A stretch of 64,000 nucleotides of DNA. It comes from Prevotella sp. Lineage in GTDB: Bacteria > Bacteroidota > Bacteroidia > Bacteroidales > Bacteroidaceae. The translations under genes and the position numbers were made by a program. The stretch spans positions 1 through 64,000 of the forward strand of contig JAFUVB010000003.1 in NCBI GenBank assembly GCA_017471245.1, in the 5' to 3' direction. Positions 16,161 to 24,081 of the stretch are shown piece after piece. The notes below the pieces were generated by a model. The model saw only the letters and a list, made by a program, of their open reading frames with translations, had not been told where the DNA came from and made no database searches. Each line of letters begins with the position of its first letter. Positions within the stretch are counted from its first letter, which is position 1.

Positions 16161-16931
16161 ATGGATACAAACAATATCATTAAACCGGAGAATCTGGTAT
16201 ATAAGAAACCAACGTTGATGAACGATGTCCCGATGCATTATTGTCCGGGTTGTTCTCATGGTGTCGTTCATAAACTCATTGCTGAGGTAATCGAAGAGAT
16301 GGGCATGGAGGAGAAATCCGTAGGTGTGTCTCCCGTGGGATGCGCTGTGTTTGCCTATAAGTATATTGATATCGACTGGCAGGAGGCTGCCCACGGTCGT
16401 GCACCTGCAATAGCAACAGCCATCAAGCGCCTGTGGCCCGACCGTCTGGTGTTCACTTATCAGGGCGACGGCGACCTGGCATGTATCGGTACATGCGAAA
16501 CCATCCATGCGCTCAATCGTGGTGAGAACATCACCATTGTATTCGTGAACAACGCCATCTATGGTATGACCGGCGGTCAGATGGCTCCAACCACGCTGAT
16601 GGGCATGAAGACCAGTACGTGTCCCTATGGTCGTGTGGCATCCCTTCACGGCTATCCACTCAAGGTTCCCGAGATTGCAGCACAGCTGGAGGGTACTTGC
16701 TATGTGACCCGTCAGAGCGTTGACACTGTGGGACATATCAACAAGGCAAAGAAGGCTTTACGTAAAGCATTCGAGGCTAATATGGCGGGCAAGGGTTCTT
16801 GCTTGGTGGAATTCACCTCTACATGCAACAGCGGATGGAAAATGCCGCCTAAGAAGGCTAACGATTGGATGGAAGACAACATGTTCCCCTTCTATCCGCA
16901 GGGTGATTTAAAGGATACTACAAAAGAATAA
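16161..16931 (+). CDS. 2-oxoacid:ferredoxin oxidoreductase beta subunit (TPP-binding)
   Basis: A 256-residue TPP-binding subunit. YCPGCSHGVVHKL is the cluster/TPP approach motif, VSPVGCAVF follows, and YQGDGDLACIGTCE begins the GDG..(N) pyrophosphate-Mg motif completed by FVNNAIYGMTGGQMAPTT. It is the catalytic partner of the alpha subunit. Spacing of four bases on both sides shows a tightly packed operon. The C-terminal SGWKMPPKKANDWMED is typical of the VOR/KOR branch. Confidence 0.93.
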   Translation: MDTNNIIKPENLVYKKPTLMNDVPMHYCPGCSHGVVHKLIAEVIEEMGMEEKSVGVSPVGCAVFAYKYIDIDWQEAAHGRAPAIATAIKRLWPDRLVFTYQGDGDLACIGTCETIHALNRGENITIVFVNNAIYGMTGGQMAPTTLMGMKTSTCPYGRVASLHGYPLKVPEIAAQLEGTCYVTRQSVDTVGHINKAKKALRKAFEANMAGKGSCLVEFTSTCNSGWKMPPKKANDWMEDNMFPFYPQGDLKDTTKE

Positions 16932-16935
16932 AGTT

Positions 16936-17478
16936 ATGAAAGCAGAAATAATTATTTCAGGTTTCGGTGGTCAGGGTGTGCTTTCCATGGGTAAGATTCT
17001 GGCCTATTCGGGATTGATGGAAGACAAAGAAGTGACATGGATGCCTGCTTACGGTCCTGAGCAGCGTGGCGGTACTGCCAACGTTACCGTGATTGTGAGC
17101 GACGAGCGCATCTCTTCTCCAATCCTCAGCAAGTATGATATCGCCATCGTGCTCAATCAACCGTCGTTGGATAAGTTCCTTCCGAAAATCAAGCCGGGTG
17201 GTATCCTTATCTACGACAGCTACGGCATCATCAACAAACCGGAGCGCGACGACATCAATATCTATTGCATTGATGCAATGGACAAGGCTGCAGAGATGAA
17301 AAACTCCAAGGTGTTCAACATGATTGTCCTCGGTGGTTTGCTTCAAGTGGCTCCTGTGGTGAGCGACAAGGGTGTTGAGAAGGCTCTCTATAAAACACTT
17401 CCTGAGCGTCACCATGCCCTGATTCCATTGAACATGGAAGCCATCAAGGCCGGTCGCGAGATAATCAAGAAGGTTTGA
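16936..17478 (+). CDS. 2-oxoacid:ferredoxin oxidoreductase gamma subunit
   Basis: A 180-residue gamma subunit of the 2-oxoacid:acceptor oxidoreductase family. The N-terminus IIISGFGGQGVLSMGKILAYSG is the CoA-binding family signature, followed by WMPAYGPEQRGGTANVTVIVS. It completes a four-subunit complex with the three preceding genes. It ends the operon: a MITE-like palindromic element starts ten bases after the stop and is the likely transcript end. Confidence 0.93.
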   Translation: MKAEIIISGFGGQGVLSMGKILAYSGLMEDKEVTWMPAYGPEQRGGTANVTVIVSDERISSPILSKYDIAIVLNQPSLDKFLPKIKPGGILIYDSYGIINKPERDDINIYCIDAMDKAAEMKNSKVFNMIVLGGLLQVAPVVSDKGVEKALYKTLPERHHALIPLNMEAIKAGREIIKKV

Positions 17479-17487
17479 TAACCTATA

Positions 17488-17630
17488 GGGATGGTGTGTC
17501 AAAATACAAATATTCCTATAGAAACAACGGATTTCACGGATTTTACGGATAAGTCATACTGATAATCAGGAACTTTAATAATCCGTTTAATCCGTGAAAT
17601 CCGTTGTAGTTTGCTTTTGAACTCCCTCTC
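17488..17630 (+). repeat. MITE-like element T2
   Basis: Best-preserved forward copy: GGGATGGTGTGTCAAAATAC at the left, complement-like TTTTGAACTCCCTC at the right, with the long CGGATTTCA/CGGATTTTA palindrome between and ACTGATAATCAG near the centre. It begins ten bases after the gamma-subunit stop and ends 20 bases before the GH51 start codon. Confidence 0.85.
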
Positions 17631-17649
17631 ATTTTTTTCTTTAATCATC

Positions 17650-20205
17650 ATGTTACACAGGTTGTTTTCGGTAGTTGTCATCATGCTGTCGGCTCTTTCA
17701 TCAGCAAAAGCCCAGCAGCAGTTGTTTTTCTATTGCCCCGAAGCCACGAAGGGATTGCATGTGGCACATCTTGAGAAAGGCGGTTGGAGGCATGTGGCTC
17801 AGCTGTTTGCCTCTGACTATGGCGAATGGGGAGCCGAAAAGCGCATGTATTCACCCTTTATTCACCATTCAAAAGACGGAACATGGCGCGCAGTGTTTCA
17901 GGTGAACGACTCTGCACCATGCTTTGCCGCAACCTATAGCGATGATCTGGTGACGTGGCGACCGCAAGACTATCCCCGAATGGGGCAGAAAGGATGCTTT
18001 AGTCCGGTGATTATTGAAACCCAAGAAGGTGTGAACATCTATTTCGCATCTGCCGAAAACGGCATGCGGATGACTGCTGCCACGCCTGATTTCCGCCATT
18101 TTTCTCCTGACCGGAAAGCCGACCGCGCGTTTAAAATCAAGAAAGACCGTGCCGTGATTGAAGGAACAGAATACGAGGGACAGCAGTTTCAGGTGGAAGA
18201 TTCTGTTGCCGACAAGCTCCTTGCCTTCCACCATCAGCAGCAACTCAACAGCCGGCGCTTTGCCGAAACCATGAAACAGGATGCCGACAGCCTGCTTCCC
18301 TTCCTGAAAACCCGCATGATCGGCGGTGCTCCTACGGCAATTGCCACCCTCATAGCCGATCCCGTGAATGAGAAAAGCATCAGCGACAAGCTGATCGGCG
18401 TATTCTTTGAGGATATTAATTATGCAGCCGACGGTGGTATTTACGCCGAACTCATACAGAACCGCGACTTTGAATACAGTGCGAGAGACTATTCAAAGAA
18501 GGGTAAAACGTGGATTTCCACCACCGCTTGGCTGTCTTCCGGACCGTTCAACGTTGCCACGGAGCAGCCGCTCAGCGAGCAGAATCCCCATTATCTCGTG
18601 CTTTCCGTCGATACATTATATAATACGGGCTTCGACGGTATTGCCGTGAAAAAGAACGCCCGCTATGTCTTTTCCTTCTTCGTACGTAACATCAGCGGCA
18701 GCAAAAAGTCGTTTACCGTGGTGCTGAAAACAACAACCAAAGAAGGCGAAACCAGTGTTACCAATCCCGTGATTCTCACAACAAAGGGGAAGAATTGGGT
18801 GCGCTATGAGGCAGAAATCACAGCAACCGCCGACTGTGCAGATGCTCGTTTGGCGATTATTCCTAAAGGAAAGTCGAAGGCAGCGGTGGATATGGTGTCG
18901 CTCATGCCGACAGATACCTATCACGGGCATGGGCTCCGCAAGGACATTGCCGAAGCCATTGCCGCCATCCATCCCAAGTTTGTGCGCTTCCCCGGTGGCT
19001 GCATGACCCACGGGCAGGGCATCGACAACATCTATCATTGGCATCACAGCATCGGCGAATGGCAGCATCGACAGCCCGACATGAACATCTGGGGCTACCA
19101 TCAGACACGCGGACTGGGCTTCTTTGAGTATTTCCAGTGGTGCGAGGACATGGGAGCTGAGCCGCTTCCCGTATTGGCTGCCGGTGTGCCGTGTCAGAAT
19201 TCCAAACCCAATGCCGATGGCTACGGCGGGCAGCAGGGCGGCATTCCCATGGAGGAGATGCAGGGTTATGCAGAAGAAATCTGCCATCTGATAGAGTGGG
19301 CGAATGGCGATCCAACTACCAATGAATGGGCAAAGCTGCGCGCCGAAGCTGGTCATCCGGCACCATTCCACCTGAAATACATCGGCATTGGCAACGAGGA
19401 TCTTGTCTCAACGGCATTTGAGGAACGTTGTCTGCTTATTGCGAAGACCGTGCGCGAGCGTTATCCCGACACTCAGATATGTGGCACCGTAGGGCCGTTT
19501 CATGCTCCTTCTTCCGATTACATGGAAGGATGGAAGTTCGCAAACGAGCATCGCGACTTGTTCAACATGGTGGATGAGCATTATTACGAGAGCACCGGCT
19601 GGTTCCTGAACAACCAGCAGTATTACGACAACTACGACCGCAAGGCGCCGAAGGTGTATCTCGGCGAGTATGCATCATGGTCGCGCACAGTGGAATCGGC
19701 ATTGACAGAGGCAATCCACCTGTGCAATGTGGAGCGCAACGGCGATGTGGTCGCCATGACAAGCTATGCTCCGCTGCTCTGCAACACGAAGCATCAGAAC
19801 TGGAATCCTGACCTGATCTATTTCGACAACCTGTCAGTGACCACAACACCCAGTTATGAAACGCAGCGCCTCTTCGGCACTTACTGCGGCGACCGCTATA
19901 TCCATTCCGAAATAAAAGCAGATGGCTTGGCTGCCGATACCCGTCATCAGGCAACAGCCAAGCAGCGCATTGCCGCGAGCATCATACGCGACAGCAAGAC
20001 CGGCAACCGCTATCTGCGCTTGGTGAACGCACTGCCCGTTCAGCTGAAGGTGTCGTTGCAGGGCGTAACGCTTCCTAAAACGTATACCGTCACCGGCTTC
20101 CACGGAATGCCAACCGATGAGTCTGCCGCTCCCATTCATGAGCGCCAGCGCAACACCGGAAGCGTTCTGCTCAAGCCATACAGCATGGTTGTGATAGGCA
20201 TATAA
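17650..20205 (+). CDS. Secreted GH51 alpha-L-arabinofuranosidase with N-terminal propeller-like segment
   Basis: An 851-residue secreted enzyme that removes alpha-L-arabinofuranosyl groups from arabinan or arabinoxylan. Residues 1-21 are a signal peptide (HRLFSVVVIMLSALSSAKAQ). Residues about 22-190 resemble a fragment of a GH43/GH32-type propeller (MYSPFIHHSKDGTWRAVF, AATYSDDLVTWRPQDYP, GCFSPVI). The GH51 part follows with IGVFFEDINYAADGGIY, FVRFPGGCMTHG, YIGIGNEDLV (acid/base E583) and VYLGEYASWS (nucleophile E673), then a C-terminal beta domain. The start at 17650 is set by the signal peptide and by the T2 element ending at 17630. No SusC/D genes are nearby, so it is not in a visible utilisation locus. 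Confidence 0.92.
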   Translation: MLHRLFSVVVIMLSALSSAKAQQQLFFYCPEATKGLHVAHLEKGGWRHVAQLFASDYGEWGAEKRMYSPFIHHSKDGTWRAVFQVNDSAPCFAATYSDDLVTWRPQDYPRMGQKGCFSPVIIETQEGVNIYFASAENGMRMTAATPDFRHFSPDRKADRAFKIKKDRAVIEGTEYEGQQFQVEDSVADKLLAFHHQQQLNSRRFAETMKQDADSLLPFLKTRMIGGAPTAIATLIADPVNEKSISDKLIGVFFEDINYAADGGIYAELIQNRDFEYSARDYSKKGKTWISTTAWLSSGPFNVATEQPLSEQNPHYLVLSVDTLYNTGFDGIAVKKNARYVFSFFVRNISGSKKSFTVVLKTTTKEGETSVTNPVILTTKGKNWVRYEAEITATADCADARLAIIPKGKSKAAVDMVSLMPTDTYHGHGLRKDIAEAIAAIHPKFVRFPGGCMTHGQGIDNIYHWHHSIGEWQHRQPDMNIWGYHQTRGLGFFEYFQWCEDMGAEPLPVLAAGVPCQNSKPNADGYGGQQGGIPMEEMQGYAEEICHLIEWANGDPTTNEWAKLRAEAGHPAPFHLKYIGIGNEDLVSTAFEERCLLIAKTVRERYPDTQICGTVGPFHAPSSDYMEGWKFANEHRDLFNMVDEHYYESTGWFLNNQQYYDNYDRKAPKVYLGEYASWSRTVESALTEAIHLCNVERNGDVVAMTSYAPLLCNTKHQNWNPDLIYFDNLSVTTTPSYETQRLFGTYCGDRYIHSEIKADGLAADTRHQATAKQRIAASIIRDSKTGNRYLRLVNALPVQLKVSLQGVTLPKTYTVTGFHGMPTDESAAPIHERQRNTGSVLLKPYSMVVIGI

Positions 20206-20209
20206 AAAA

Positions 20210-20344
20210 GAGTGTATCAAAAAGAAGAAACAACGGATTTCACGGATTTCTCTGATTTTTTAGTTCCTGATTATCAGCATGACTTAAATCCGTAAAATCC
20301 GTGAAATCCGTTGTTTAGGAATGTCTGTATTTGGACATGTCTCC
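20210..20344 (-). repeat. MITE-like element T3 (reverse orientation)
   Basis: Starts five bases after the GH51 stop and ends 30 bases before the stop of the convergent lipoprotein gene. It keeps the long CGGATTTCACGGATTT palindrome; the outer repeats are weaker (AGTGTATCAAAAAG / GGACATGTCTCC). Confidence 0.78.
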
Positions 20345-20374
20345 TTTCTCTCTCTCTCGTTTTCACACCGATAA

Positions 20375-21301
20375 TTATCTCTTCATCGGAGAGATCATCA
20401 GCGAAACACCACCGCCGAAATCGCCTACGCGAGATTCGGTGTGGTTCATCATCATGTATTTCTTTCCGTCTTTCTCAATGATATAGGTGCGGATGGCGTC
20501 GGCTTTCAGCTGCTCTGCCGTGAGTTCTTTCTCGCTCATTGCATGGTAGAACTTCAAGCCCTTAGCTGCCAGAACGTCTGCCAACTTGTTGTGAACGGCA
20601 TCGAAATCCTCCTTTGTCAGCTGGTGGTCACTGTAGAAACCGAATCCTATGGAACCTCCCATCATGCCTTTGCCGGCATTGACAGTCCTTACGTTGGGAA
20701 TGCCGCTCAGCTCTTCTGCCTTAACATCGAGATCCTCGTAGGCACCTTCCACCTTCGTCTTGTTGTCAATAGGGTTCAGCGACACCGTGAAGTTGTATTC
20801 GATATAGCTGATGGTATTGCCGTCTTCATCTTCCTTCGTAATCACTTCGAAAGCGGGATTGGGCTCGTCGGCATAGTAATCCACTGTTTCGTTGCCCTTG
20901 AAGTTGAAGAATATACCCAACCTGTAGTCTTTCTGCTCATCCGGCTGATAGAGCGTGATGTGCTCCCAAGAGTTCTTGTCGAGAATCTCCTGATCTCTGT
21001 CGGAGATGCGGAAGCCTTTCTCCTTCAGAGAGTTCACCCATGCCTGCACCTCTTCCTTGGTAACGCCCTTGTAGTTCACTTCATACTGCTTAGAACCCTC
21101 ATTCGTCAGTTCAGTATAGGTGATCTTTCCGTTAGTCTGGATTTCGGGAATGCCATACTGATCGTAGATGGCAGCAGGCCATTTTCCGTCAGCCAGGCCG
21201 CTGCTGTTTGATTCTTCACTCGATGCATTGCCTCCTGACTTCGAGCCGCAGCTGCTGAATGCAAATGCCAACACTGCGAGGGCAAATAGTAATTTCTTCA
21301 T
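20375..21301 (-). CDS. Putative lipoprotein
   Basis: A 308-residue protein with a lipoprotein signal (MKKLLFALAVLAFAFSSCG, lipobox FSSC with Cys 18), then a serine- and glycine-rich linker, so it should be a membrane-attached periplasmic or surface lipoprotein. The mature part alternates polar beta-strand-like and helical stretches (ITYTELTNEGSKQYEVNYKG, KEEVQAWVNSLKEKGF) without a domain I recognise. Two halves may be related, each with a segment of the form K-E/T-x-x-x-A-x-x-x-x-L-x-x-K-G-x-x-x-F. It is convergent with the GH51 gene. Function unknown. Confidence 0.8.
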   Translation of the reverse strand: MKKLLFALAVLAFAFSSCGSKSGGNASSEESNSSGLADGKWPAAIYDQYGIPEIQTNGKITYTELTNEGSKQYEVNYKGVTKEEVQAWVNSLKEKGFRISDRDQEILDKNSWEHITLYQPDEQKDYRLGIFFNFKGNETVDYYADEPNPAFEVITKEDEDGNTISYIEYNFTVSLNPIDNKTKVEGAYEDLDVKAEELSGIPNVRTVNAGKGMMGGSIGFGFYSDHQLTKEDFDAVHNKLADVLAAKGLKFYHAMSEKELTAEQLKADAIRTYIIEKDGKKYMMMNHTESRVGDFGGGVSLMISPMKR

Positions 21302-21384
21302 GGTTAAATACGTTTTTCATAGAATTGTTGATTTTTCTTTACTTGTTAAATCCTTTCGCTCTTTCACTGCAGAACTGGCGGATG

Positions 21385-21801
21385 TCAGATTTTCAGCAGT
21401 TTATAGTGTCCGATGAGAGGCAGTTCCTTAGCCTTGCCCTGTGCGGCATTGATGATTCCGATGATGAACCAGATGAGGAAGGCGAATCCCAGAATACCAA
21501 TGATGCTCACCAACCAGTAGAGATGCCATGAAATGGAGAGTATCACGCTGCTCAGGATGCTGTAGCAAATGGAGTAGAGAATGGCGGCGATGCAGAGGAT
21601 GAGTCCCTGATTGGAGTGGAAGCGTGCAAACTTCGACTCCTTGGCAGCCAGGATAGGGATGATGACCAGTATGCCGAAGTAGGCGAGAATGGCCATAAAC
21701 TTGTTTTTCTCGATGTCTTGCGGGTCAAACTCCTGTGTGGTGTCTGCCGTGTTGTTGAGGGCTTTCAGTTTCTCCTCAATGCTTTCTTGATTGTTGCTCA
21801 T
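21385..21801 (-). CDS. Small multi-spanning membrane protein (DUF4870/Tic20-like)
   Basis: A 138-residue protein with a hydrophilic N-terminus (1-32) and three or four membrane segments (FMAILAYFGILVIIPILAA; GLILCIAAILYSICYSILSSVI; LYWLVSIIGILGFAFLIWFIIGI). The FARFHSNQGLIL segment between the first two is the hallmark of the DUF4870/Tic20-like family, whose job is unknown. It lies 23 bases after the lipoprotein gene at 21825-22466 and is probably in its transcript. Confidence 0.8.
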   Translation of the reverse strand: MSNNQESIEEKLKALNNTADTTQEFDPQDIEKNKFMAILAYFGILVIIPILAAKESKFARFHSNQGLILCIAAILYSICYSILSSVILSISWHLYWLVSIIGILGFAFLIWFIIGIINAAQGKAKELPLIGHYKLLKI

Positions 21802-21824
21802 ATTTAAATTGTTTTGATAGTTGG

Positions 21825-22466
21825 TTAATTCTTCAGGTATTTCTCTGCATCCTTCAATGCTTCATCCATGTTTTTCTGGATGCCTTCGCCCAGACTCAGG
21901 CAGACATACTTCTCATTCTTGAGGTTTTCCAACTGAAGATAGCAAGCCTCAAAGCGGTCGTTCTTCAGGAAACCCCACTCCAGATTCTCGCCCTTGGCAA
22001 GCAATGTCTCCAACGGCAGCTCTTCGAGTGCCTGTTCGCGGGTCTTCACGTCCATGTTGGTGCCGAAACCGCGCACCACCTTGCCGTCTTGTGCCAGCTT
22101 CTGTGTCAGTTTGTAGATCTTCGTAACGTATGCATTCCATTCCTCGGGAGTGATGTCGGTGCCGTCTTTCTTCAGATAAACGGCTTTGGCAAGGTTCACT
22201 CCGTTGCCTTCAAAGCAATCCATGCCCTCCTCGCGCTCAGTAAATCCGAAGTCAGGCTGCACGTCTGCCAGTGTCACTTTGCCTTCATAGCGTTTGTTCC
22301 ATGTGGCTTCACACTTCTCGATGCCAGTCATTTCAGAGAGTTTCTTCTCTGTCTGCTCGATTTTCTTGTCCAGTTCCTCATTGCCAGTCACTGTTTTCGC
22401 TTTCTTTTCACCACATGCGCAGAGTGAGATGGCTGCGATGGCGATAACGATTAAGTTTTTCTTCAT
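21825..22466 (-). CDS. Putative lipoprotein
   Basis: A 213-residue lipoprotein: signal MKKNLIVIAIAAISLCACGE with lipobox LCAC, then a charged linker and a mostly helical domain (ELDKKIEQTEKKLSEMTGIEKCEATWNK). No family recognised. It stands at the head of a leftward pair with the DUF4870-like gene and, with the other lipoprotein and the OmpA-family gene, forms a leftward block of four envelope proteins (20375-23846). Confidence 0.78.
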   Translation of the reverse strand: MKKNLIVIAIAAISLCACGEKKAKTVTGNEELDKKIEQTEKKLSEMTGIEKCEATWNKRYEGKVTLADVQPDFGFTEREEGMDCFEGNGVNLAKAVYLKKDGTDITPEEWNAYVTKIYKLTQKLAQDGKVVRGFGTNMDVKTREQALEELPLETLLAKGENLEWGFLKNDRFEACYLQLENLKNEKYVCLSLGEGIQKNMDEALKDAEKYLKN

Positions 22467-22541
22467 ACCTTATTATATATATAAATAATGTTTGTTTGAT
22501 GAATTGGCGTTCACTTCTCTGTGAATTATTCATTGCGGCGC

Positions 22542-23846
22542 TCACTTCTTAATAAACTCTACACGGCGATTCTTGGCGCGACCGGCATCCGTCTTGTTGT
22601 CTGCAACGGGTTCATGCGAGCCTTTGCCTACGGCGCGGAGGTTGAATCCGTCAACACCTAAGCCCTCGAGAGCCTTCACGACGGCCTCAGCACGCTGCTG
22701 GGAGAGGGGATCGTTAACGGCATCAGAGCCTTGATTGTCGGTATGTCCCTGCACCTCGAAGCGCACGCTGGGGTTCTTCTTCATATACTCAGCCACCTTC
22801 TGAATCTCGTCCATCGACTCCGGCTTCAGCGTGGCCTTGCCCGTCTCGAAGAGAATGTTGTTGGTGACGAACTTACCCGTCTCGGCAATGGCCTTCTCAA
22901 CAGCAGCGACCTTAGCATCAATGTCAGTCTCCTGACGCTCATAGAGTTCGACAGCACCCTTGGCAATCACCACGTCCTTCACATAGGTGGGGCGCTTTTC
23001 CATGCCACCTGACCATATTGTCATCCAGCCTGCACCTGCCTTGCAGTTTGGCACATTGACCACGCGCTTGCCATCGACATAGAACTTGATGGCACGCTTG
23101 TTGAATGACAGAGCGAAGTGATGCCAGCGGCCATCGTTGATTACACAACACTCGTGAGCCGACGTATGACCTTCCTTATGTGTCCACCCTTCATCGGTGG
23201 GACGTACAAAGTCACAGTTAATCGTCTGCTTGTCGTTGCCCATATGGTAGTGGACGGTAAAGATTTCGTTGTCGTGTCGCTGGCTCTCATGCATAAAGTC
23301 AATCTCAATGCTGGGTGCACCATTCTTAGGACGGTCGTCGAAGAGCATATCGTACTCCACGGTAAAGACATCGCCCAGATAGTTCTTGATGCCACCCTTT
23401 ACCAACGGAGTAATCCATCCGTCGCCATCAATAAGGGCGATACACTTCTGACCCTGTATGGTTGCAATCTCGGCATTACCGCGAACGAGGTCCCACTTAG
23501 AGGGGAACTCGCCCACCTGCTCGCCCTGCATATTATCCTCGAACATCACGACACTGCCACGCACGAAGTCGCTCTTAGCGGCACCTGCCTGAGGATCGTA
23601 GTTGTCAACACCGTCTGCATCCTCATAGTCAGCATCCGCCTTTGAGCTCTTGCTGCTGCCACTCTTTTTGCCGTCGAGCACCTTGTCGGCATTCTTATCC
23701 ACCGTGCGCTCCACCTTGTTCTCAATCTTTTGCTTAGCTTTTTCTATAGCTTTCTCACCCAGTTTCTTCAGAAACCCTTGTGCGCTGGCATTGGCCGAGC
23801 ACATCAATGCAATCGCAATGATTGCTGCAATTTTCTTAGTTTTCAT
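22542..23846 (-). CDS. OmpA-family protein with LamG-like central domain
   Basis: A 434-residue envelope protein. Signal peptide 1-22 (IAAIIAIALMCSANASAQG), a charged helix (23-60), a linker rich in S, K and D (65-90), then about 95-315 a concanavalin/LamG-like beta-sandwich (MFEDNMQGEQVGEFPSKWDL, CVINDGRWHHFALSFN, IKFYVDGKRV), and a C-terminal OmpA peptidoglycan-binding domain (LFETGKATLKPES, VQGHTDNQGSDAVN, LSQQRAEAVVKAL, AGRAKNRRVEF). It should bind peptidoglycan through the last domain. It is transcribed divergently from the histidine-kinase gene, and its promoter carries the same 18-bp site as the response-regulator gene, so control by that system is likely. Confidence 0.88.
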   Translation of the reverse strand: MKTKKIAAIIAIALMCSANASAQGFLKKLGEKAIEKAKQKIENKVERTVDKNADKVLDGKKSGSSKSSKADADYEDADGVDNYDPQAGAAKSDFVRGSVVMFEDNMQGEQVGEFPSKWDLVRGNAEIATIQGQKCIALIDGDGWITPLVKGGIKNYLGDVFTVEYDMLFDDRPKNGAPSIEIDFMHESQRHDNEIFTVHYHMGNDKQTINCDFVRPTDEGWTHKEGHTSAHECCVINDGRWHHFALSFNKRAIKFYVDGKRVVNVPNCKAGAGWMTIWSGGMEKRPTYVKDVVIAKGAVELYERQETDIDAKVAAVEKAIAETGKFVTNNILFETGKATLKPESMDEIQKVAEYMKKNPSVRFEVQGHTDNQGSDAVNDPLSQQRAEAVVKALEGLGVDGFNLRAVGKGSHEPVADNKTDAGRAKNRRVEFIKK

Positions 23847-23880
23847 ATTATCTGAGATTTGTTATTGATATATTTGGCTA

Positions 23881-23926
23881 CAAAGATAGAATAAATAGTT
23901 GTTTTATACAATCCCCCAAATGTGGG
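23881..23926 (-). promoter_or_regulatory. OmpA-family promoter with 18-bp operator (site A)
   Basis: On the minus strand CCCACATTTGGGGGATTG (23926-23909) is followed after exactly 20 bases by a TATCTTTG -7 box (23888-23881); the final ATTG takes the place of the -33 box. The gene starts 34 bases later. The same 18 bases, at the same distance from a -7 box, precede the response-regulator gene (26063-26080). Confidence 0.78.
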
Positions 23927-24027
23927 TATTTCAGTGTGCAAGGTGCAAAAAATATGCTTTGCTGCCATGTTTGTGCCTTTTCGTTCACTACAATTGGGGG
24001 GTGTGTAAGAAAAAAATACGCAATGGC

Positions 24028-24058
24028 TTTGATAATTCCAAGAAATTCACTATATTTG
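24028..24058 (+). promoter_or_regulatory. Promoter for the histidine-kinase gene
   Basis: TTTG (24028-24031), 19 bases, TATATTTG (24051-24058), 23 bases before the start codon. A degenerate copy of the operator (ACAATTGGGGGGTGT, from 23990) lies 24 bases upstream of the -33 box. Confidence 0.72.
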
Positions 24059-24081
24059 TAATCGAAATAAACTCAGACTGA

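Noticed and set aside
23987..24004. Third full operator before the kinase gene
   Set aside because: Only about 12 of 15 positions fit and the distance to its -7 box is 46, not 20, so it is recorded only as a weak copy.
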